Below the pieces are notes generated by a model, which saw only the letters and a program-made list of their open reading frames with translations, made no database searches and was not told the DNA's origin. Shown piece by piece: positions 12,542 through 22,557 of a DNA stretch of 64,000 nucleotides. The stretch is from contig NZ_BJTV01000001.1 in the NCBI RefSeq assembly GCF_007176755.1, positions 62,001 through 126,000 on the forward strand, read 5' to 3'. Origin of the DNA: Streptomyces sp. 1-11. Lineage in GTDB: Bacteria > Actinomycetota > Actinomycetes > Streptomycetales > Streptomycetaceae. Both the position numbers and the translations under genes were made by a program. How positions within the stretch are numbered: the stretch's first letter is position 1; each line of letters begins with the position of its first letter.

Positions 12542-12763
12542 CTACTTCTTGGAGCCGGCAGCCTTGCCGAAGCGGGCCTCGAAGCGGGCCACACGGCCAC
12601 CGGTGTCGAGGATCTTCTGCTTGCCCGTGTAGAACGGGTGGCACTCGGAGCAGACCTCGGCCCGGATGGTGCCGGACTCGATGGTGCTACGGGTGGTGAA
12701 CGACGCGCCACAGGTGCAGCTGACCTGCGTCTCGACGTACTCGGGGTGGATGTCGCGCTTCAA
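12542..12763 (-). CDS. rpmE: 50S ribosomal protein L31, zinc-binding form
   Basis: 73 residues. It retains the four zinc-ligand Cys (SCTCGASF and [10 protein letters not shown]), so it is the C+ paralogue used when zinc is sufficient; actinobacteria often keep a Cys-free copy elsewhere for zinc starvation. [17 protein letters not shown] is the L31 signature. It lies 108 bp upstream of prfA, the usual rpmE-prfA arrangement. Confidence 0.97.
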   Translation of the reverse strand: MKRDIHPEYVETQVSCTCGASFTTRSTIESGTIRAEVCSECHPFYTGKQKILDTGGRVARFEARFGKAAGSKK

Positions 12764-12985
12764 GGTGTCTCCTAGGTTCCGGGAGGGCGCCGGGTCGCAG
12801 CCGCGGGATGCGAAAGCGTGAACCGGAGCCGACGTACCAGTCTGCCAGGACTGGCGCCATCCCCCAAAACCGGGGGGCGTGGCGGTCTATTCCCGGGGCG
12901 TTCCCCGGCGGTTTCCCTGGGGCCCGCGCGGGTCCGGGAGCGGGGGTCCGGTGCGGCGCTGCCGGTGCGGCGGTCCCGGTGCGGG

Positions 12986-14122
12986 TCAGCCGCTGACGAC
13001 GCCCGCGGCCTCGCCCGCCGCCGTGTCCTTGGTGGCCGAAGCGGGGATGGGCCTGTCGTTCCGCAGGGCCTGCCAGATCTGCTCGGCCTTGGCCTTCTCC
13101 AGCAGGACCCGGTTGGGGTCGGCCGGGTCGTACCGGACCGGCATCGTGACCATCCGCAGGTGGGAGGAGCCGATGCCCTTCAGGCCGCCCGCGAAGTCCG
13201 CGAGGGCGTTGACCGAGCCGAGGTCGGAGTCGGTGGTGACGGCCTTGGTGGCGGTGTCGGCGAGGTCGTACAGCCGCTTGGGGTCGCTGAACACGCCGAC
13301 GTGCGCGACCTGGTCGAGCAGTGCCTTGACGAAGGCCTGCTGGAGCTGGATGCGGCCCAGGTCGGAGCCGTCGCCGACGCCGTGCCGGGTGCGGACCAGG
13401 GCGAGCGCCCGCTCACCGTCGAGGGTGTGGGTGCCGGCCTTGAGGTTCAGGTGGCTCTGCGGGTCGGAGATGGGCCTGGTCGTGGTGACCGGTACCCCGC
13501 CGAGGTCGTCGATGAGCTTCTGGAAGCCGGCGAAGTCGACCTCCAGGTAGTGGTCCATGCGGATGCCGGTGAGGGACTCGACGGTCTTCACGGCGCAGGC
13601 GGCGCCGCCCGTGGAGTAGGCGGAGTTGAACATCACGCCGGTCGCGGCGGGGTGGCTGCCGCCCTTGGCGTCGGTGCAGGCGGGGCGGTCGATGAGGGTG
13701 TCACGCGGGACGGAGACCACACTGGCTCTCTTGTGCCCCTTGTACACGTGGACGATCATCGCGGTGTCGGAGCGGGCGCTGCCGTCGTCCGTGCCGCCGC
13801 CCAGCTTCCGGTTCGTGCCCGCGCGGGTGTCCGAGCCGAGGACCAGGATGTTCTCGGAACCGTTGTCGACCTTCGTGGGCCGCCCGTCGCCGAGGGCCTG
13901 GTTGATGTCGACGCTCTTCAGGTTGCCGTTGAGCTTGAAGTAGACGTATCCGAACCCGGTACCGGCGAGCACGACCACGCCGGCGGCCGTCCATGCGGTG
14001 GCGAGCAGCGCCTTGCGGCGCTTGCCGGGGGTGGCCTTGCGGCGGCGGCCCCCGCCTCGGTGCTGCGGGCCGGTGGTGACCGGCTCCGTTATGCCGGGCT
14101 CCGGCGTGCTCTCGGCGGACAC
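12986..14122 (-). CDS. LytR-CpsA-Psr family cell-wall glycopolymer ligase
   Basis: 378 residues. A basic cytoplasmic N-terminus (GGRRRKATPGKRRK) is followed by one membrane helix at about residues 37-61 and an extracellular LCP domain. The domain holds NILVLGSDTRAG, SVPRDTLID and the Arg/Asp residues that bind polyprenyl pyrophosphate (ALVRTRHGVGDGSDLGRIQ). LCP enzymes transfer glycopolymers from undecaprenyl phosphate to peptidoglycan. The WecA-like gene 5.4 kb downstream could feed such a pathway, but that link is only positional. Confidence 0.9.
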   Translation of the reverse strand: MSAESTPEPGITEPVTTGPQHRGGGRRRKATPGKRRKALLATAWTAAGVVVLAGTGFGYVYFKLNGNLKSVDINQALGDGRPTKVDNGSENILVLGSDTRAGTNRKLGGGTDDGSARSDTAMIVHVYKGHKRASVVSVPRDTLIDRPACTDAKGGSHPAATGVMFNSAYSTGGAACAVKTVESLTGIRMDHYLEVDFAGFQKLIDDLGGVPVTTTRPISDPQSHLNLKAGTHTLDGERALALVRTRHGVGDGSDLGRIQLQQAFVKALLDQVAHVGVFSDPKRLYDLADTATKAVTTDSDLGSVNALADFAGGLKGIGSSHLRMVTMPVRYDPADPNRVLLEKAKAEQIWQALRNDRPIPASATKDTAAGEAAGVVSG

Positions 14123-14241
14123 GTCACTCCTAGGTCTCGTCCTGTCGGTTACCCCCTGCTTTCAGGGTCAGGCGCGGTCTTCACCACTCCATCGTCGCTC
14201 TGCCTGGTCAGACGGAGAAACTCGGGCCAGGGTTGCACGGC

Positions 14242-14278
14242 GCACGGTGTCCGCCGCGTGCGGCGGCGGGCACCGTGC
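14242..14278 (-). terminator. Hairpin terminator after the secreted protease gene
   Basis: A strong stem made of GCACGGTG/CACCGTGC and an inner CCGCCGC/GCGGCGG lies 42 bp past the stop of the minus-strand protease gene. There is no long T-run, typical of streptomycete terminators. Confidence 0.6.
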
Positions 14279-14319
14279 GTGACGGCGTGACCCGGAGCGG
14301 GCCACGCTCACCTGCGGTT

Positions 14320-16149
14320 TCAGCCCCAGATGTCGTACGCCTGGAAGCCGGTGCCGACCGAGACCCTTGTGGCGAAGATCTCGCTCGTGCCCTTTCCGGT
14401 GCCCTTGTACAGGTAGAGCGTGCCGCCGGGGGTGCGGGCCAGGAGGTCGGCCTTGCCGTCGCCGCTCACGTCGCCGACCGCGTCGAAGGCGTTGTAGCCG
14501 GTCCAGCCGCTGCGCACCTTGACCCGGGCGGAGAAGGCCCCGGTACCGGACTTGCCGGTGCCCTTGTACAGGTACAGGTCGCCGGTGCTCGACTTGCGGG
14601 CCAGCAGGTCGGCCCTGCCGTCGCCGTTGAAGTCCCCGTGCCCGCGCACCGAGTTGTACTGGCCCCAGCCGGTGCTCACCTTCACCTTGGCGGCGAAGGT
14701 CCCGTTGCCCTTGCCCGCGTACAGCCACATCGTGCCGCCCGAGTCGACGGAGAGCACGTCGGGCAGGTAGTCGCCGGTGACGTCGCCCGGGGTGACGATC
14801 CGGGTGCGGGTCTTCCAGCCGGTGAAGATCTTCGTGTCGGTCCAGCTCCCCTTGGTGCGGGCGCTGTTGAGGACGAAGTGCTCCCAGTAGACGTCTCCGG
14901 TGGAGGCCACCCGGTAGACGACGTCCTGGTAGCCGTCCCGGTTCAGGTCGGTCTGCAGGGCGAGGTTGACCCCGCTCCAGTCGCCCCAGGAGACGCGGGA
15001 GCCGAACGAGGTGCCCTTGGAGTCCTTCTCGTAGCCGGTCTTCGTGGACGAGGCGCGCACGAAGATGTCGGCCTTGTTGTCGTGGTAGCTCAGGTTGCTG
15101 TCGTCGATCTGCGGATACGCCGAGCCGGCGTAGGCGCCGAGCCTGGTGAAGACGCTGTAATAGCCCTTGTCCACGCAGTCCTTGACGCCCCAGGAGACCA
15201 CTCCGGCGATCCGGCCGCCGACCACGAGCGGGCCGCCGGAGTCACCGTTGCACGTGGCGCTGGTACCGGTGTCGCCGCCGCTCTGGGTGCCCGCGCAGAC
15301 CATGTGCCCCGCGACGTAGGCGGTGTCGTAGACGCCGGCGCAGGTGCTGTCGGAGCGCAGGGTCAGCGTGGTCGTCCGCAGCGTCTGGGAGAGGTCCTGG
15401 CCGGTGGAGCTGGTGCGGCCCCAGCCGTAGACCCTGGCGGCGGTGCCGCTGGCATAGGAGGCGGTGTCGCCGGAGACGGCCATGCGGATCGGCGTGGCCT
15501 TGACCGGGACGGCCAGGGTGAGCATGCCGAGGTCGCTCTCGTACTTCCCCGTCTCCTTGTCCACCGGGTCGTACCCCGGCTGCCACCACTGGCGCAGCAC
15601 TCCGGTCGCCTGGCCGCCGTGCAGGTCGGTGGTGCCGGCGGCGTCGGTGGTGGGGAGCTGGTCGGTGCCCGTGACGACGGCGCCGTGGGCGGCCCAGTCG
15701 TAGTTCCGGTTGTCCTCCCTGAGGCAGTGGGCGGCGGTCAGGATCTTCGTCGGCGAGACGACCGAGCCGCCGCAGAAGAAGCTGATGTCGTCGGCGGTGT
15801 CGGTGGTGTTCCTGTCGTCGAAGTACCAGAGCTGGGCCATCCAGGGCGCCGAGGAGATGGTGGTCTCGGAGCCGCCGACGACCTTCGGCGAGACGGCCGA
15901 GGGGCTGCTGGTGCCCGTCGGCTGCGCGGTGCGCCGCTCGGCGCTCGCGGCGCCCGCGATGCGGTGGTCCAGCGTGGCCTGGGAGGGCTGGGTGACGGCG
16001 GGGGCGGTGCCGGGCTCGGGGGCCGCGGTGGCGGCGCCGGCGGAGGACGTCAGCAGCGCGGCGGTCACCGCGGCGGCGGCAGCGGCCGCGGCGAGGGGGA
16101 CGGCAAGACGTATCCGGCGTCTGTGCCGCCCGGACTCGGGCGTGGGCAA
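14320..16149 (-). CDS. Secreted trypsin-like serine protease with C-terminal FG-GAP/VCBS repeats
   Basis: 609 residues from a TTG (16147-16149); the start is uncertain. A signal peptide is evident: RHRRRIRLAVPLA followed by an Ala-rich hydrophobic stretch. The peptidase S1 domain follows with the catalytic His in LTAAHCLRE and the Ser in CNGDSGGPLV; a final VSWGVKDC loop is present. The last ~250 residues carry repeated Asp-rich calcium-binding motifs (DLNRDGYQDVV, GDFNGDGRADLLAR, GDVSGDGKADLLAR) forming a beta-propeller likely used for surface or substrate binding. It is an extracellular enzyme of unknown target. Confidence 0.9.
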   Translation of the reverse strand: MPTPESGRHRRRIRLAVPLAAAAAAAAVTAALLTSSAGAATAAPEPGTAPAVTQPSQATLDHRIAGAASAERRTAQPTGTSSPSAVSPKVVGGSETTISSAPWMAQLWYFDDRNTTDTADDISFFCGGSVVSPTKILTAAHCLREDNRNYDWAAHGAVVTGTDQLPTTDAAGTTDLHGGQATGVLRQWWQPGYDPVDKETGKYESDLGMLTLAVPVKATPIRMAVSGDTASYASGTAARVYGWGRTSSTGQDLSQTLRTTTLTLRSDSTCAGVYDTAYVAGHMVCAGTQSGGDTGTSATCNGDSGGPLVVGGRIAGVVSWGVKDCVDKGYYSVFTRLGAYAGSAYPQIDDSNLSYHDNKADIFVRASSTKTGYEKDSKGTSFGSRVSWGDWSGVNLALQTDLNRDGYQDVVYRVASTGDVYWEHFVLNSARTKGSWTDTKIFTGWKTRTRIVTPGDVTGDYLPDVLSVDSGGTMWLYAGKGNGTFAAKVKVSTGWGQYNSVRGHGDFNGDGRADLLARKSSTGDLYLYKGTGKSGTGAFSARVKVRSGWTGYNAFDAVGDVSGDGKADLLARTPGGTLYLYKGTGKGTSEIFATRVSVGTGFQAYDIWG

Positions 16150-16222
16150 GGCGGTTTCCCTAGGGGGAGAGGTGTGGTGAAGGGGGCGCCTGATGCGCTC
16201 CCCATCCCCTCTCAGCGCCGAA

Positions 16223-16259
16223 AGGCCGGCCCCCGTCACCTGGTGACGGGGGCCGGCCT
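16223..16259 (-). terminator. Terminator of rho
   Basis: A 15-bp perfect stem (AGGCCGGCCCCCGTC and its complement) with a 7-nt loop lies 26 bp past the rho stop. On the minus strand the stem is followed by TTTCGG. Confidence 0.75.
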
Positions 16260-16284
16260 GAGTTTCTTACCTTCTGCCTACCGA

Positions 16285-18285
16285 CTAGTCGCCGTTGCCG
16301 GGCGTCGGCGTCGTCTTCTGGATCTGCATCAGGAACTCGCCGTTGGACTTGGTCTGCTTCATCTTGTCCAGCAGCAGCTCGATCGCCTGCTGCTGGTCGA
16401 GCGCGTGCAGCACCCGGCGCAGCTTCCAGACGACGGCGAGCTCCTCGTTGCCGAGCAGGATCTCTTCCTTACGGGTACCGGACGCGTCGACGTCCACCGC
16501 CGGGAAGATGCGCTTGTCGGCGAGCTTCCGGTCGAGCTTGAGCTCCATGTTGCCGGTGCCCTTGAACTCCTCGAAGATCACCTCGTCCATGCGGGACCCG
16601 GTGTCCACCAGGGCGGTGGCGAGGATGGTGAGCGAGCCGCCGTCCTCGATGTTGCGGGCCGCGCCGAAGAACCGCTTCGGCGGGTACAGGGCGGTCGAGT
16701 CGACACCACCGGACAGGATGCGGCCGGAGGCCGGGGCGGCGAGGTTGTACGCACGGCCCAGACGCGTGATCGAGTCGAGCAGCACGACCACGTCGTGACC
16801 CAGCTCCACCAGGCGCTTGGCGCGCTCGATGGCCAGCTCGGCGACCGTGGTGTGGTCCTCGGCCGGACGGTCGAAGGTCGAGGAGATGACCTCGCCCTTC
16901 ACCGACCGCTGCATGTCGGTGACCTCTTCCGGACGCTCGTCGACGAGGACGACCATCAGGTGGCACTCGGGGTTGTTGTGCGTGATCGCGTTGGCGATCG
17001 CCTGCATGATCATGGTCTTGCCGGTCTTCGGCGGGGCCACGATCAGACCGCGCTGGCCCTTGCCGATCGGCGACACGAGGTCGATGATGCGGGTCGTCAG
17101 CACGCCCGGGTCCGTCTCCAGACGGAGGCGGTCCTGCGGGTAGAGCGGGGTCAGCTTGTTGAACTCCGGGCGGCCGCGGCCGTGTTCGGGCGCCATGCCG
17201 TTGACGGAGTCGAGGCGGACCAGCGCGTTGAACTTCTCGCGGCGCTCGCCCTCCTTGGGCTGGCGGACCGCGCCGGTGACGTGGTCGCCCTTGCGCAGGC
17301 CGTTCTTGCGGACCTGGGCGAGGGAGACGTACACGTCGTTCGGGCCCGGCAGGTAGCCGGAGGTCCGGATGAAGGCGTAGTTGTCGAGGATGTCCAGGAT
17401 GCCCGCGACCGGGATCAGGACGTCGTCCTCGGCGACCTGCGGCTCGGCGACGTCGTCGCGGCCACGACGGCCACGGCGGTCGCGGTAGCGGCCGCGACGG
17501 CCACGGCGGCCGCCCTCGAAGTCGTCGTCGTCCTGCGGGCCGCTGTTGCGGTCCTGGCGGCCGCCCTGCTGCTGACCCTGCTGCTGGCGGTCCTGACGGC
17601 CGCCGCCCTGCTGGTCGTCGCCCTTGCCACGGCGGTCGCGGTCGCGGTCACGGCCGCGCTCGCGGCGGTCGCGCCGGCCGCGGCCCTCGCCGTCACCGGC
17701 GTCGCCGCGGGCCTCGCCCTGCTGCTGCGCGGACGCCTCGCCCTTGGACTCGCCCTTCGCCTCACCGGCGACGGTCTCGGCGGCGGGGCTGCCCGTCTCG
17801 GCGGTGGCACGACGGCGGCGGCGCTCGGCCGGGGCGTCGTCTCCGCCGCGCTCGGCCTCGCCCGCGCGGGCCGCGCCGCCCGCCGGCTGGCCGGGGATCT
17901 CGATCTGCTGCTGGGCCACGGCCTTCTCGGCGGGGGCCTCGGCCGCCTTGTCCGCCTTCTTCTCGGCGGCGTCCTCACCGGTACGGGCCTTGGAGGTGGC
18001 CCGCCGCTTGGGCTTGGTCTCGGTGGCGGCCTCCGCCTTGGGAGCGGCGCCCCCGGCCTGGGCCTCCTTGATGACCTCGATCAGCTGGCTCTTGCGCATG
18101 CGCGCGGTGCCCCTGATGCCGAGGCCGGATGCGACCTGCTGCAGCTCGGCCAGCACCATGCCCTCGAGGCCGGTACCGCGGCGCCGCCGGGAGCCGGCAC
18201 CGCTGGCAGGCGCGGAGGCGTCCGTGGCGGGCGCGGCAGCGGTCTCCTCGACACGTGCGCCCATCAGATCGGTGGTGTCGCTCAC
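16285..18285 (-). CDS. rho: Transcription termination factor Rho with long Arg/Gly/Asp-rich insertion
   Basis: 666 residues against about 420 in E. coli. The order is: N-terminal SAP-like Rho_N helix region ([19 protein letters not shown]), then about 200 residues of low-complexity sequence rich in Arg, Asp, Glu and Gly ([19 protein letters not shown]), the cold-shock-type RNA-binding domain ([19 protein letters not shown]) and the RecA-type ATPase with Walker [10 protein letters not shown] and Walker [16 protein letters not shown]. The insertion is typical of actinobacterial Rho and binds RNA. It starts at the GTG at 18285 with GGGAAGGA upstream. Confidence 0.96.
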   Translation of the reverse strand: MSDTTDLMGARVEETAAAPATDASAPASGAGSRRRRGTGLEGMVLAELQQVASGLGIRGTARMRKSQLIEVIKEAQAGGAAPKAEAATETKPKRRATSKARTGEDAAEKKADKAAEAPAEKAVAQQQIEIPGQPAGGAARAGEAERGGDDAPAERRRRRATAETGSPAAETVAGEAKGESKGEASAQQQGEARGDAGDGEGRGRRDRRERGRDRDRDRRGKGDDQQGGGRQDRQQQGQQQGGRQDRNSGPQDDDDFEGGRRGRRGRYRDRRGRRGRDDVAEPQVAEDDVLIPVAGILDILDNYAFIRTSGYLPGPNDVYVSLAQVRKNGLRKGDHVTGAVRQPKEGERREKFNALVRLDSVNGMAPEHGRGRPEFNKLTPLYPQDRLRLETDPGVLTTRIIDLVSPIGKGQRGLIVAPPKTGKTMIMQAIANAITHNNPECHLMVVLVDERPEEVTDMQRSVKGEVISSTFDRPAEDHTTVAELAIERAKRLVELGHDVVVLLDSITRLGRAYNLAAPASGRILSGGVDSTALYPPKRFFGAARNIEDGGSLTILATALVDTGSRMDEVIFEEFKGTGNMELKLDRKLADKRIFPAVDVDASGTRKEEILLGNEELAVVWKLRRVLHALDQQQAIELLLDKMKQTKSNGEFLMQIQKTTPTPGNGD

Positions 18286-18708
18286 GAAGGGTCCTTCCCT
18301 GGAGCGGACGTCGGCCTGTCTGGCTCGGCGACCGGTTGTGCTGTCCGGCTACGGTCCTGTCTTCGATGGACCGTGCCGGGGCGGTGGTCCGCCAAAGCGG
18401 CGGAAGAGAAATTTCTGGTGATGGCGCTTCCGCGAGCCGTGGCACCCAGTGTCACGTGGCGTGGTAGCACCGATTCCGGAGCTCCCCCGGAGGGGGTGCC
18501 CCCACTGGCGTCCCGCTCAATGTCCGCATACGACGTACTGCCCAGGTACGGCGCACGGAACACGGAGTGGTGTGGGAGGCTCCCGGAAGGATGTCTGTCC
18601 CGGACGGGGACACGAAGCACCTCGCCATGGTGGGGTCGGGTGCTGACTTGAGGTTAACACTACCGGATCCAACAAACATTCCCCCTCTCCAAATCCGGCA
18701 ACCGTGTC
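18286..18708 (-). promoter_or_regulatory. rho leader/promoter region
   Basis: 423 bp without a convincing gene between thrB (downstream end) and rho (start). A G/C-rich stem (GCTCCCCCGGAGGGGGTGCC around 18480-18500) and a relatively A/T-rich stretch at 18650-18690 are present. A long untranslated leader for rho, where Rho autoregulation often acts, is plausible but not shown. Confidence 0.35.
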
Positions 18709-19626
18709 TCAGGTCGCAAGCGGCAGCACGCTCGCTCCCTGGACATCGAGGTCCAGCCGGTTGGCGGCCCAGCCCTCACCCGCGAGGTGGGACACCTTGT
18801 CCGCGCTGTCGACGTCGGCCAGCGCCATGACGGTGGGTCCGGCGCCGGAGATGACGGCCGGGATCCCGTCGGCGCGCAGCCGCTCCACCAGCGCGGCGCT
18901 CTCCGGCATCGCCGGGGCGCGGTACTCCTGGTGCAGACGGTCCACCGTGGCGGGCAGCAGCAGCTCGGGGCGCCTGGTGAGGGCCTCGACGAGCAGGGCG
19001 GCACGGCCCGCGTTGACGGCGGCGTCGACGTGCGGCACGGTGCGCGGCAGCAGGCCGCGCGCGGTCTCGGTGAGCACCGGCTTCCCGGGCACGAAAACCA
19101 CCGGAACGATGGAATCGTCGGGGTCCATCCTGATGGCCCGGGCCGCGCCGGCCTCCATCCAGGAGAGCGTGAAGCCGCCGAGCAGACAGGCGGCCACGTT
19201 GTCGGGGTGGCCCTCGATCTCGGTGGCCAGCTCGAGCAGCGCCGCGTCGTCGAGGCGGGCCTCGCCGCCTATGGTCACCGCGCGGGCGGCGACGATGCCG
19301 GCGCAGATGGCGGCGGAGGAGGAGCCGAGGCCGCGGCCGTGCGGGATGCGGTTGGCGCAGACGATCTCCAGACCGCGGGGCTGTCCGCCCAGCAGGTCGA
19401 AGGCGGTGCGCAGGGAGCGGACGAGCAGGTGGCTCTCGTCACGGGGCAGGGTCTCGCCGCCCTCACCCGCGATGTCGATGTGCAGTCCGGAGTCGGCCAC
19501 CCGGACGACGACGTCGTCGTACAGCCCCAGCGCGAGGCCCAGGGCGTCGAAGCCCGGGCCGAGGTTGGCGCTGGTGGCGGGGACGCGCACCCGGACGGCG
19601 GCGGCGCGGAACGCTGGACCGGCCAT
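18709..19626 (-). CDS. thrB: Homoserine kinase
   Basis: 305 residues, GHMP-kinase fold. It phosphorylates homoserine for threonine synthesis. RVPATSANLGPGFDALGLAL is the N-terminal motif, and IPHGRGLGSSSAAICAGIV is the ATP-binding Gly/Ser-rich loop; the C-terminal ISGAGPTVMAL is motif 3. The ATG at 19624-19626 (MAGPAFRAAAVRVRVPAT) is chosen over an upstream non-conserved extension. It follows thrC and hom on the same strand. Confidence 0.95.
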   Translation of the reverse strand: MAGPAFRAAAVRVRVPATSANLGPGFDALGLALGLYDDVVVRVADSGLHIDIAGEGGETLPRDESHLLVRSLRTAFDLLGGQPRGLEIVCANRIPHGRGLGSSSAAICAGIVAARAVTIGGEARLDDAALLELATEIEGHPDNVAACLLGGFTLSWMEAGAARAIRMDPDDSIVPVVFVPGKPVLTETARGLLPRTVPHVDAAVNAGRAALLVEALTRRPELLLPATVDRLHQEYRAPAMPESAALVERLRADGIPAVISGAGPTVMALADVDSADKVSHLAGEGWAANRLDLDVQGASVLPLAT

Positions 19627-19890
19627 CGCTCGAAGACTCTCCTTGAGCTGCGTGAGTGTCGAAGGACATCCGATGGGTCGAATGCCGCTCGATCGATTCG
19701 AGGACATTCGATGACGTACGAAGACCCGTCGGGTCGCGGAGACGGCGCGGCCCGTGCCCACACGCGGGGGCATATGCGGTAGGCGGGTTCAGTACAGCCT
19801 ATCGAAGGAAGGTTCCGCGGCGACATAGGGCGCACAGGAGGCGCACGATGCGTGTCGTGGACCTCCCGTGCACCCTGCCACGGGCGGCTG

Positions 19891-19920
19891 CCGCGGGGCC
19901 GGGTCGTCCCGGCCCCGCGG
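19891..19920 (-). terminator. Terminator after thrC
   Basis: A perfect 13-bp stem, CCGCGGGGCCGGG with its complement and a TCGT loop, begins 4 bp beyond the thrC stop. It implies that thrB has its own promoter or is reached by readthrough; the following 264 bp up to thrB show no gene. Confidence 0.7.
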
Positions 19921-19924
19921 GCTC

Positions 19925-20983
19925 TCACGCCAGGCCGAGGCGCTCCGCCGCGGTGGCCGCGTCGACGGGGACGGTGACCGGCTGCGGCGCGCCGGCGACG
20001 GCCCAGTCCGGGTCCTTCAGCCCGTTGCCGGTGACGGTGCACACGATGCGCTGCCCCGGGTCGACCTTGCCCTGCTCGGCGGCCTTGAGCAGACCGGCCA
20101 CCGAAGCGGCGGAGGCGGGCTCCACGAAGACACCCTCCTGCGCGGCCAACAGCCGGTAGGCGCGCAGGATCTCACGGTCCGTCACCTCGTCGATGGCGCC
20201 GCCGGACTCGTCGCGGGCGGCGAGCGCGTAGTCCCAGGAGGCGGGGTTGCCGATGCGGATCGCGGTGGCGATGGTCGACGGATCCTTGACGACCTCGCCG
20301 CGCACGATCGGCGCGCTGCCGGAGGCCTGGAAGCCCCACATGCGCGGGGTGCGGCTGGAGACGCCGTCGGCGGCGTACTCCTTGTAGCCCTTCCAGTAGG
20401 CGGTGATGTTGCCCGCGTTGCCGACCGGCAGGACGTGGATGTCGGGGGCGTCACCGAGCATGTCGACGATCTCGAAGGCGGCCGTCTTCTGGCCCTCGAT
20501 GCGCACCGGGTTGACCGAATTGACCAGTGCCACCGGGTAGTTCTCGCTCAGCGAGCGGGCGAGCGTCAGGCAGTCGTCGAAGTTGCCGTCGACCTGGAGG
20601 ATCTTGGCGCCGTGCACCAGGGCCTGGCCCATCTTGCCGAGGGCGATCTTGCCCTGCGGCACGAGCACGGCCGAGACCATCCCGGCCCGCACGCCGTAGG
20701 CGGCGGCCGAGGCGGAGGTGTTGCCGGTGGAGGCGCAGATGACGGCCTTCGCCCCCTCCTCCTTGGCCTTGGAGATGGCCATGGTCATGCCGCGGTCCTT
20801 GAAGGACCCGGTGGGGTTGGCCCCCTCCACCTTCAGGTGGACCTCACAGCCCGTGCGCTCGGAGAGCACCTGCGCGGGCACGAGGGGCGTACCGCCCTCG
20901 CGGAGCGTCACGACCGGCGTGGTGTCGGATACCGGCAGCCTGTCCCGGTACTCCTCGATGATTCCGCGCCACTGGTGGGTCAT
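19925..20983 (-). CDS. thrC: Threonine synthase
   Basis: 352 residues, PLP fold-type II. It converts O-phosphohomoserine to threonine. The PLP lysine is in [14 protein letters not shown], and [11 protein letters not shown] is the Ser/Thr loop binding the cofactor ring; [16 protein letters not shown] binds its phosphate. It starts only 6 bp after the hom stop, so the two are cotranscribed. Confidence 0.97.
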   Translation of the reverse strand: MTHQWRGIIEEYRDRLPVSDTTPVVTLREGGTPLVPAQVLSERTGCEVHLKVEGANPTGSFKDRGMTMAISKAKEEGAKAVICASTGNTSASAAAYGVRAGMVSAVLVPQGKIALGKMGQALVHGAKILQVDGNFDDCLTLARSLSENYPVALVNSVNPVRIEGQKTAAFEIVDMLGDAPDIHVLPVGNAGNITAYWKGYKEYAADGVSSRTPRMWGFQASGSAPIVRGEVVKDPSTIATAIRIGNPASWDYALAARDESGGAIDEVTDREILRAYRLLAAQEGVFVEPASAASVAGLLKAAEQGKVDPGQRIVCTVTGNGLKDPDWAVAGAPQPVTVPVDAATAAERLGLA

Positions 20984-20989
20984 TGCTGG

Positions 20990-22285
20990 TTACTCTCCTT
21001 CAACCCGCATGATGCTGGCGACACCCCGCACGGTGTCGAGCTTGCGCAGCGCCTCGACGGTCCCGGTGAGGGAGGCGTCGGACGCGCGGTGGGTGACGAC
21101 GACGAGGGAGGCCTCGCCGTCCTTGCCCTGCTGGCGAACCGTATCGATCGACACCCCGTGCTCGGCGAACACGGTCGCGACCTGGGCCAGGACACCCGGC
21201 TTGTCCGCGACGTCGAGGCTGATGTGGTAGCGCGTGACGACCTCGCCCATGGGCGAGACCGGCAGGGCAGCGTACGCGGACTCACCGGGCCCCGTTGCGC
21301 CGTTGAGCCGGTTGCGGCATACGGCGACCAGGTCGCCGAGCACGGCGGAGGCGGTCGGGGAACCGCCGGCGCCGGGGCCGTAGAACATGAGCTGCCCGGA
21401 GGCGTCGGACTCCACGAAGACGGCGTTGTAGGCGCCGCGCACGGAGGCGAGGGGGTGCTTCAGCGGGATCATCGCGGGGTGCACCCGGGCGGTCACCGAG
21501 GCGCCGTCGGCGGCCCGCTCGCAGATGGCGAGCAGCTTGATCGTGCAGCCCATCTCCCTGGCCGAGCGGAAGTCGGAGGCGGTGACCTCGCTCATGCCCT
21601 CGCGGTAGACGTCGTCGAGCCGCACCCGGGTGTGGAAGGCGATGCCGGCCAGGATGGCGGCCTTGGCCGCGGCGTCGAACCCCTCGACGTCGGCGGTCGG
21701 GTCGGCCTCGGCGTACCCGAGCGCGGTGGCCTCGTCCAGCGCCTCCTGGTACCCGGCGCCGGTGGAGTCCATCTTGTCGAGGATGAAGTTGGTCGTGCCG
21801 TTGACGATGCCGAGCACCCGGTTGACCTTGTCGCCGGCGAGGGACTCGCGCAGCGGCCGGATCAGCGGGATGGCGCCGGCGACGGCGGCCTCGTAGTACA
21901 GGTCCCGGCCGTGCTGCTCGGCGGCGGCGTGCAGCGCGGCCCCGTCCTGGGCGAGCAGCGCCTTGTTGGCGCTGACCACGGACGCGCCGTGCTCGAAGGC
22001 GGTGGTGATGAGGGTCCGCGCGGGCTCGATGCCGCCGATGACCTCGACGACGACGTCGATGTCGCCGCGTTTGACGAGGGCGGTGGCGTCGGTGGTGACC
22101 AGCGACGGGTCGATGCCCTCGCGCACCTTGCCGGGCCGGCGCACGGCCACCCCGGCCAGTTCCACCGGGGCCCCGATCCTGGCGGCGAGGTCGTCGGCGT
22201 GCGTCGTCATGATGCGCGCCACCTCTGAGCCGACCACTCCACAGCCCAGCAGCGCCACCTTCAGCGGACGCGTACGCATCATCCG
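20990..22285 (-). CDS. hom: Homoserine dehydrogenase with ACT domain
   Basis: 431 residues from the ATG at 22283-22285 (MMRTRPLKVALLGCGVVG), preceded by AGGAAACGAGG. It reduces aspartate semialdehyde to homoserine. The N-terminal Rossmann motif is GCGVVGSEVA; NGTTNFILDKM and YAEADPTADVEGFDAAAK form the catalytic domain with its Lys and Glu/Asp; the C-terminal ACT domain (HISLDVADKPGVLAQVATVF) gives threonine feedback control in this family. Confidence 0.97.
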   Translation of the reverse strand, partial: RMMRTRPLKVALLGCGVVGSEVARIMTTHADDLAARIGAPVELAGVAVRRPGKVREGIDPSLVTTDATALVKRGDIDVVVEVIGGIEPARTLITTAFEHGASVVSANKALLAQDGAALHAAAEQHGRDLYYEAAVAGAIPLIRPLRESLAGDKVNRVLGIVNGTTNFILDKMDSTGAGYQEALDEATALGYAEADPTADVEGFDAAAKAAILAGIAFHTRVRLDDVYREGMSEVTASDFRSAREMGCTIKLLAICERAADGASVTARVHPAMIPLKHPLASVRGAYNAVFVESDASGQLMFYGPGAGGSPTASAVLGDLVAVCRNRLNGATGPGESAYAALPVSPMGEVVTRYHISLDVADKPGVLAQVATVFAEHGVSIDTVRQQGKDGEASLVVVTHRASDASLTGTVEALRKLDTVRGVASIMRVEGE

Positions 22286-22420
22286 ACCTCGTTTCCTCTC
22301 ACCGTCTACGGTTGCACCAGTCTCACTCACCGGACGGGAGTTTCTACCCTTCGTCCGGATCGTGAGACATCTATTTCATTTTCCCGGGATGCGAAGACCG
22401 AAGATCTTCCGGCCCCGTTT

Positions 22421-22550
22421 CCCGGGGTTCACCCCAGGCCACGGCGCCCACGGCCACCGCCCTCCCGGGGTTCACCCGGGGGCACGGCACCCGCAGCCAC
22501 CACCCTCCCGGGTTCACCAAGGGGCACGGCGCCCGCAGCCACCGACCTCC
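22421..22550. repeat. Three tandem copies of a 43-bp repeat
   Basis: Units begin at 22421, 22464 and 22507, each opening with CCCGGG(G)TTCACC and continuing with a CACGGC-CC-C-GCC/CAC-type half. They differ by a few substitutions. The array fills the intergenic space just downstream of lysA and upstream of hom. No coding potential is apparent. Confidence 0.8.
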
Positions 22551-22557
22551 CCGTCCC

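Noticed and set aside
14233..18651. 1472-codon plus-strand open frame
   Set aside because: Antisense to the protease and rho genes; its composition reflects the complement of their codons.
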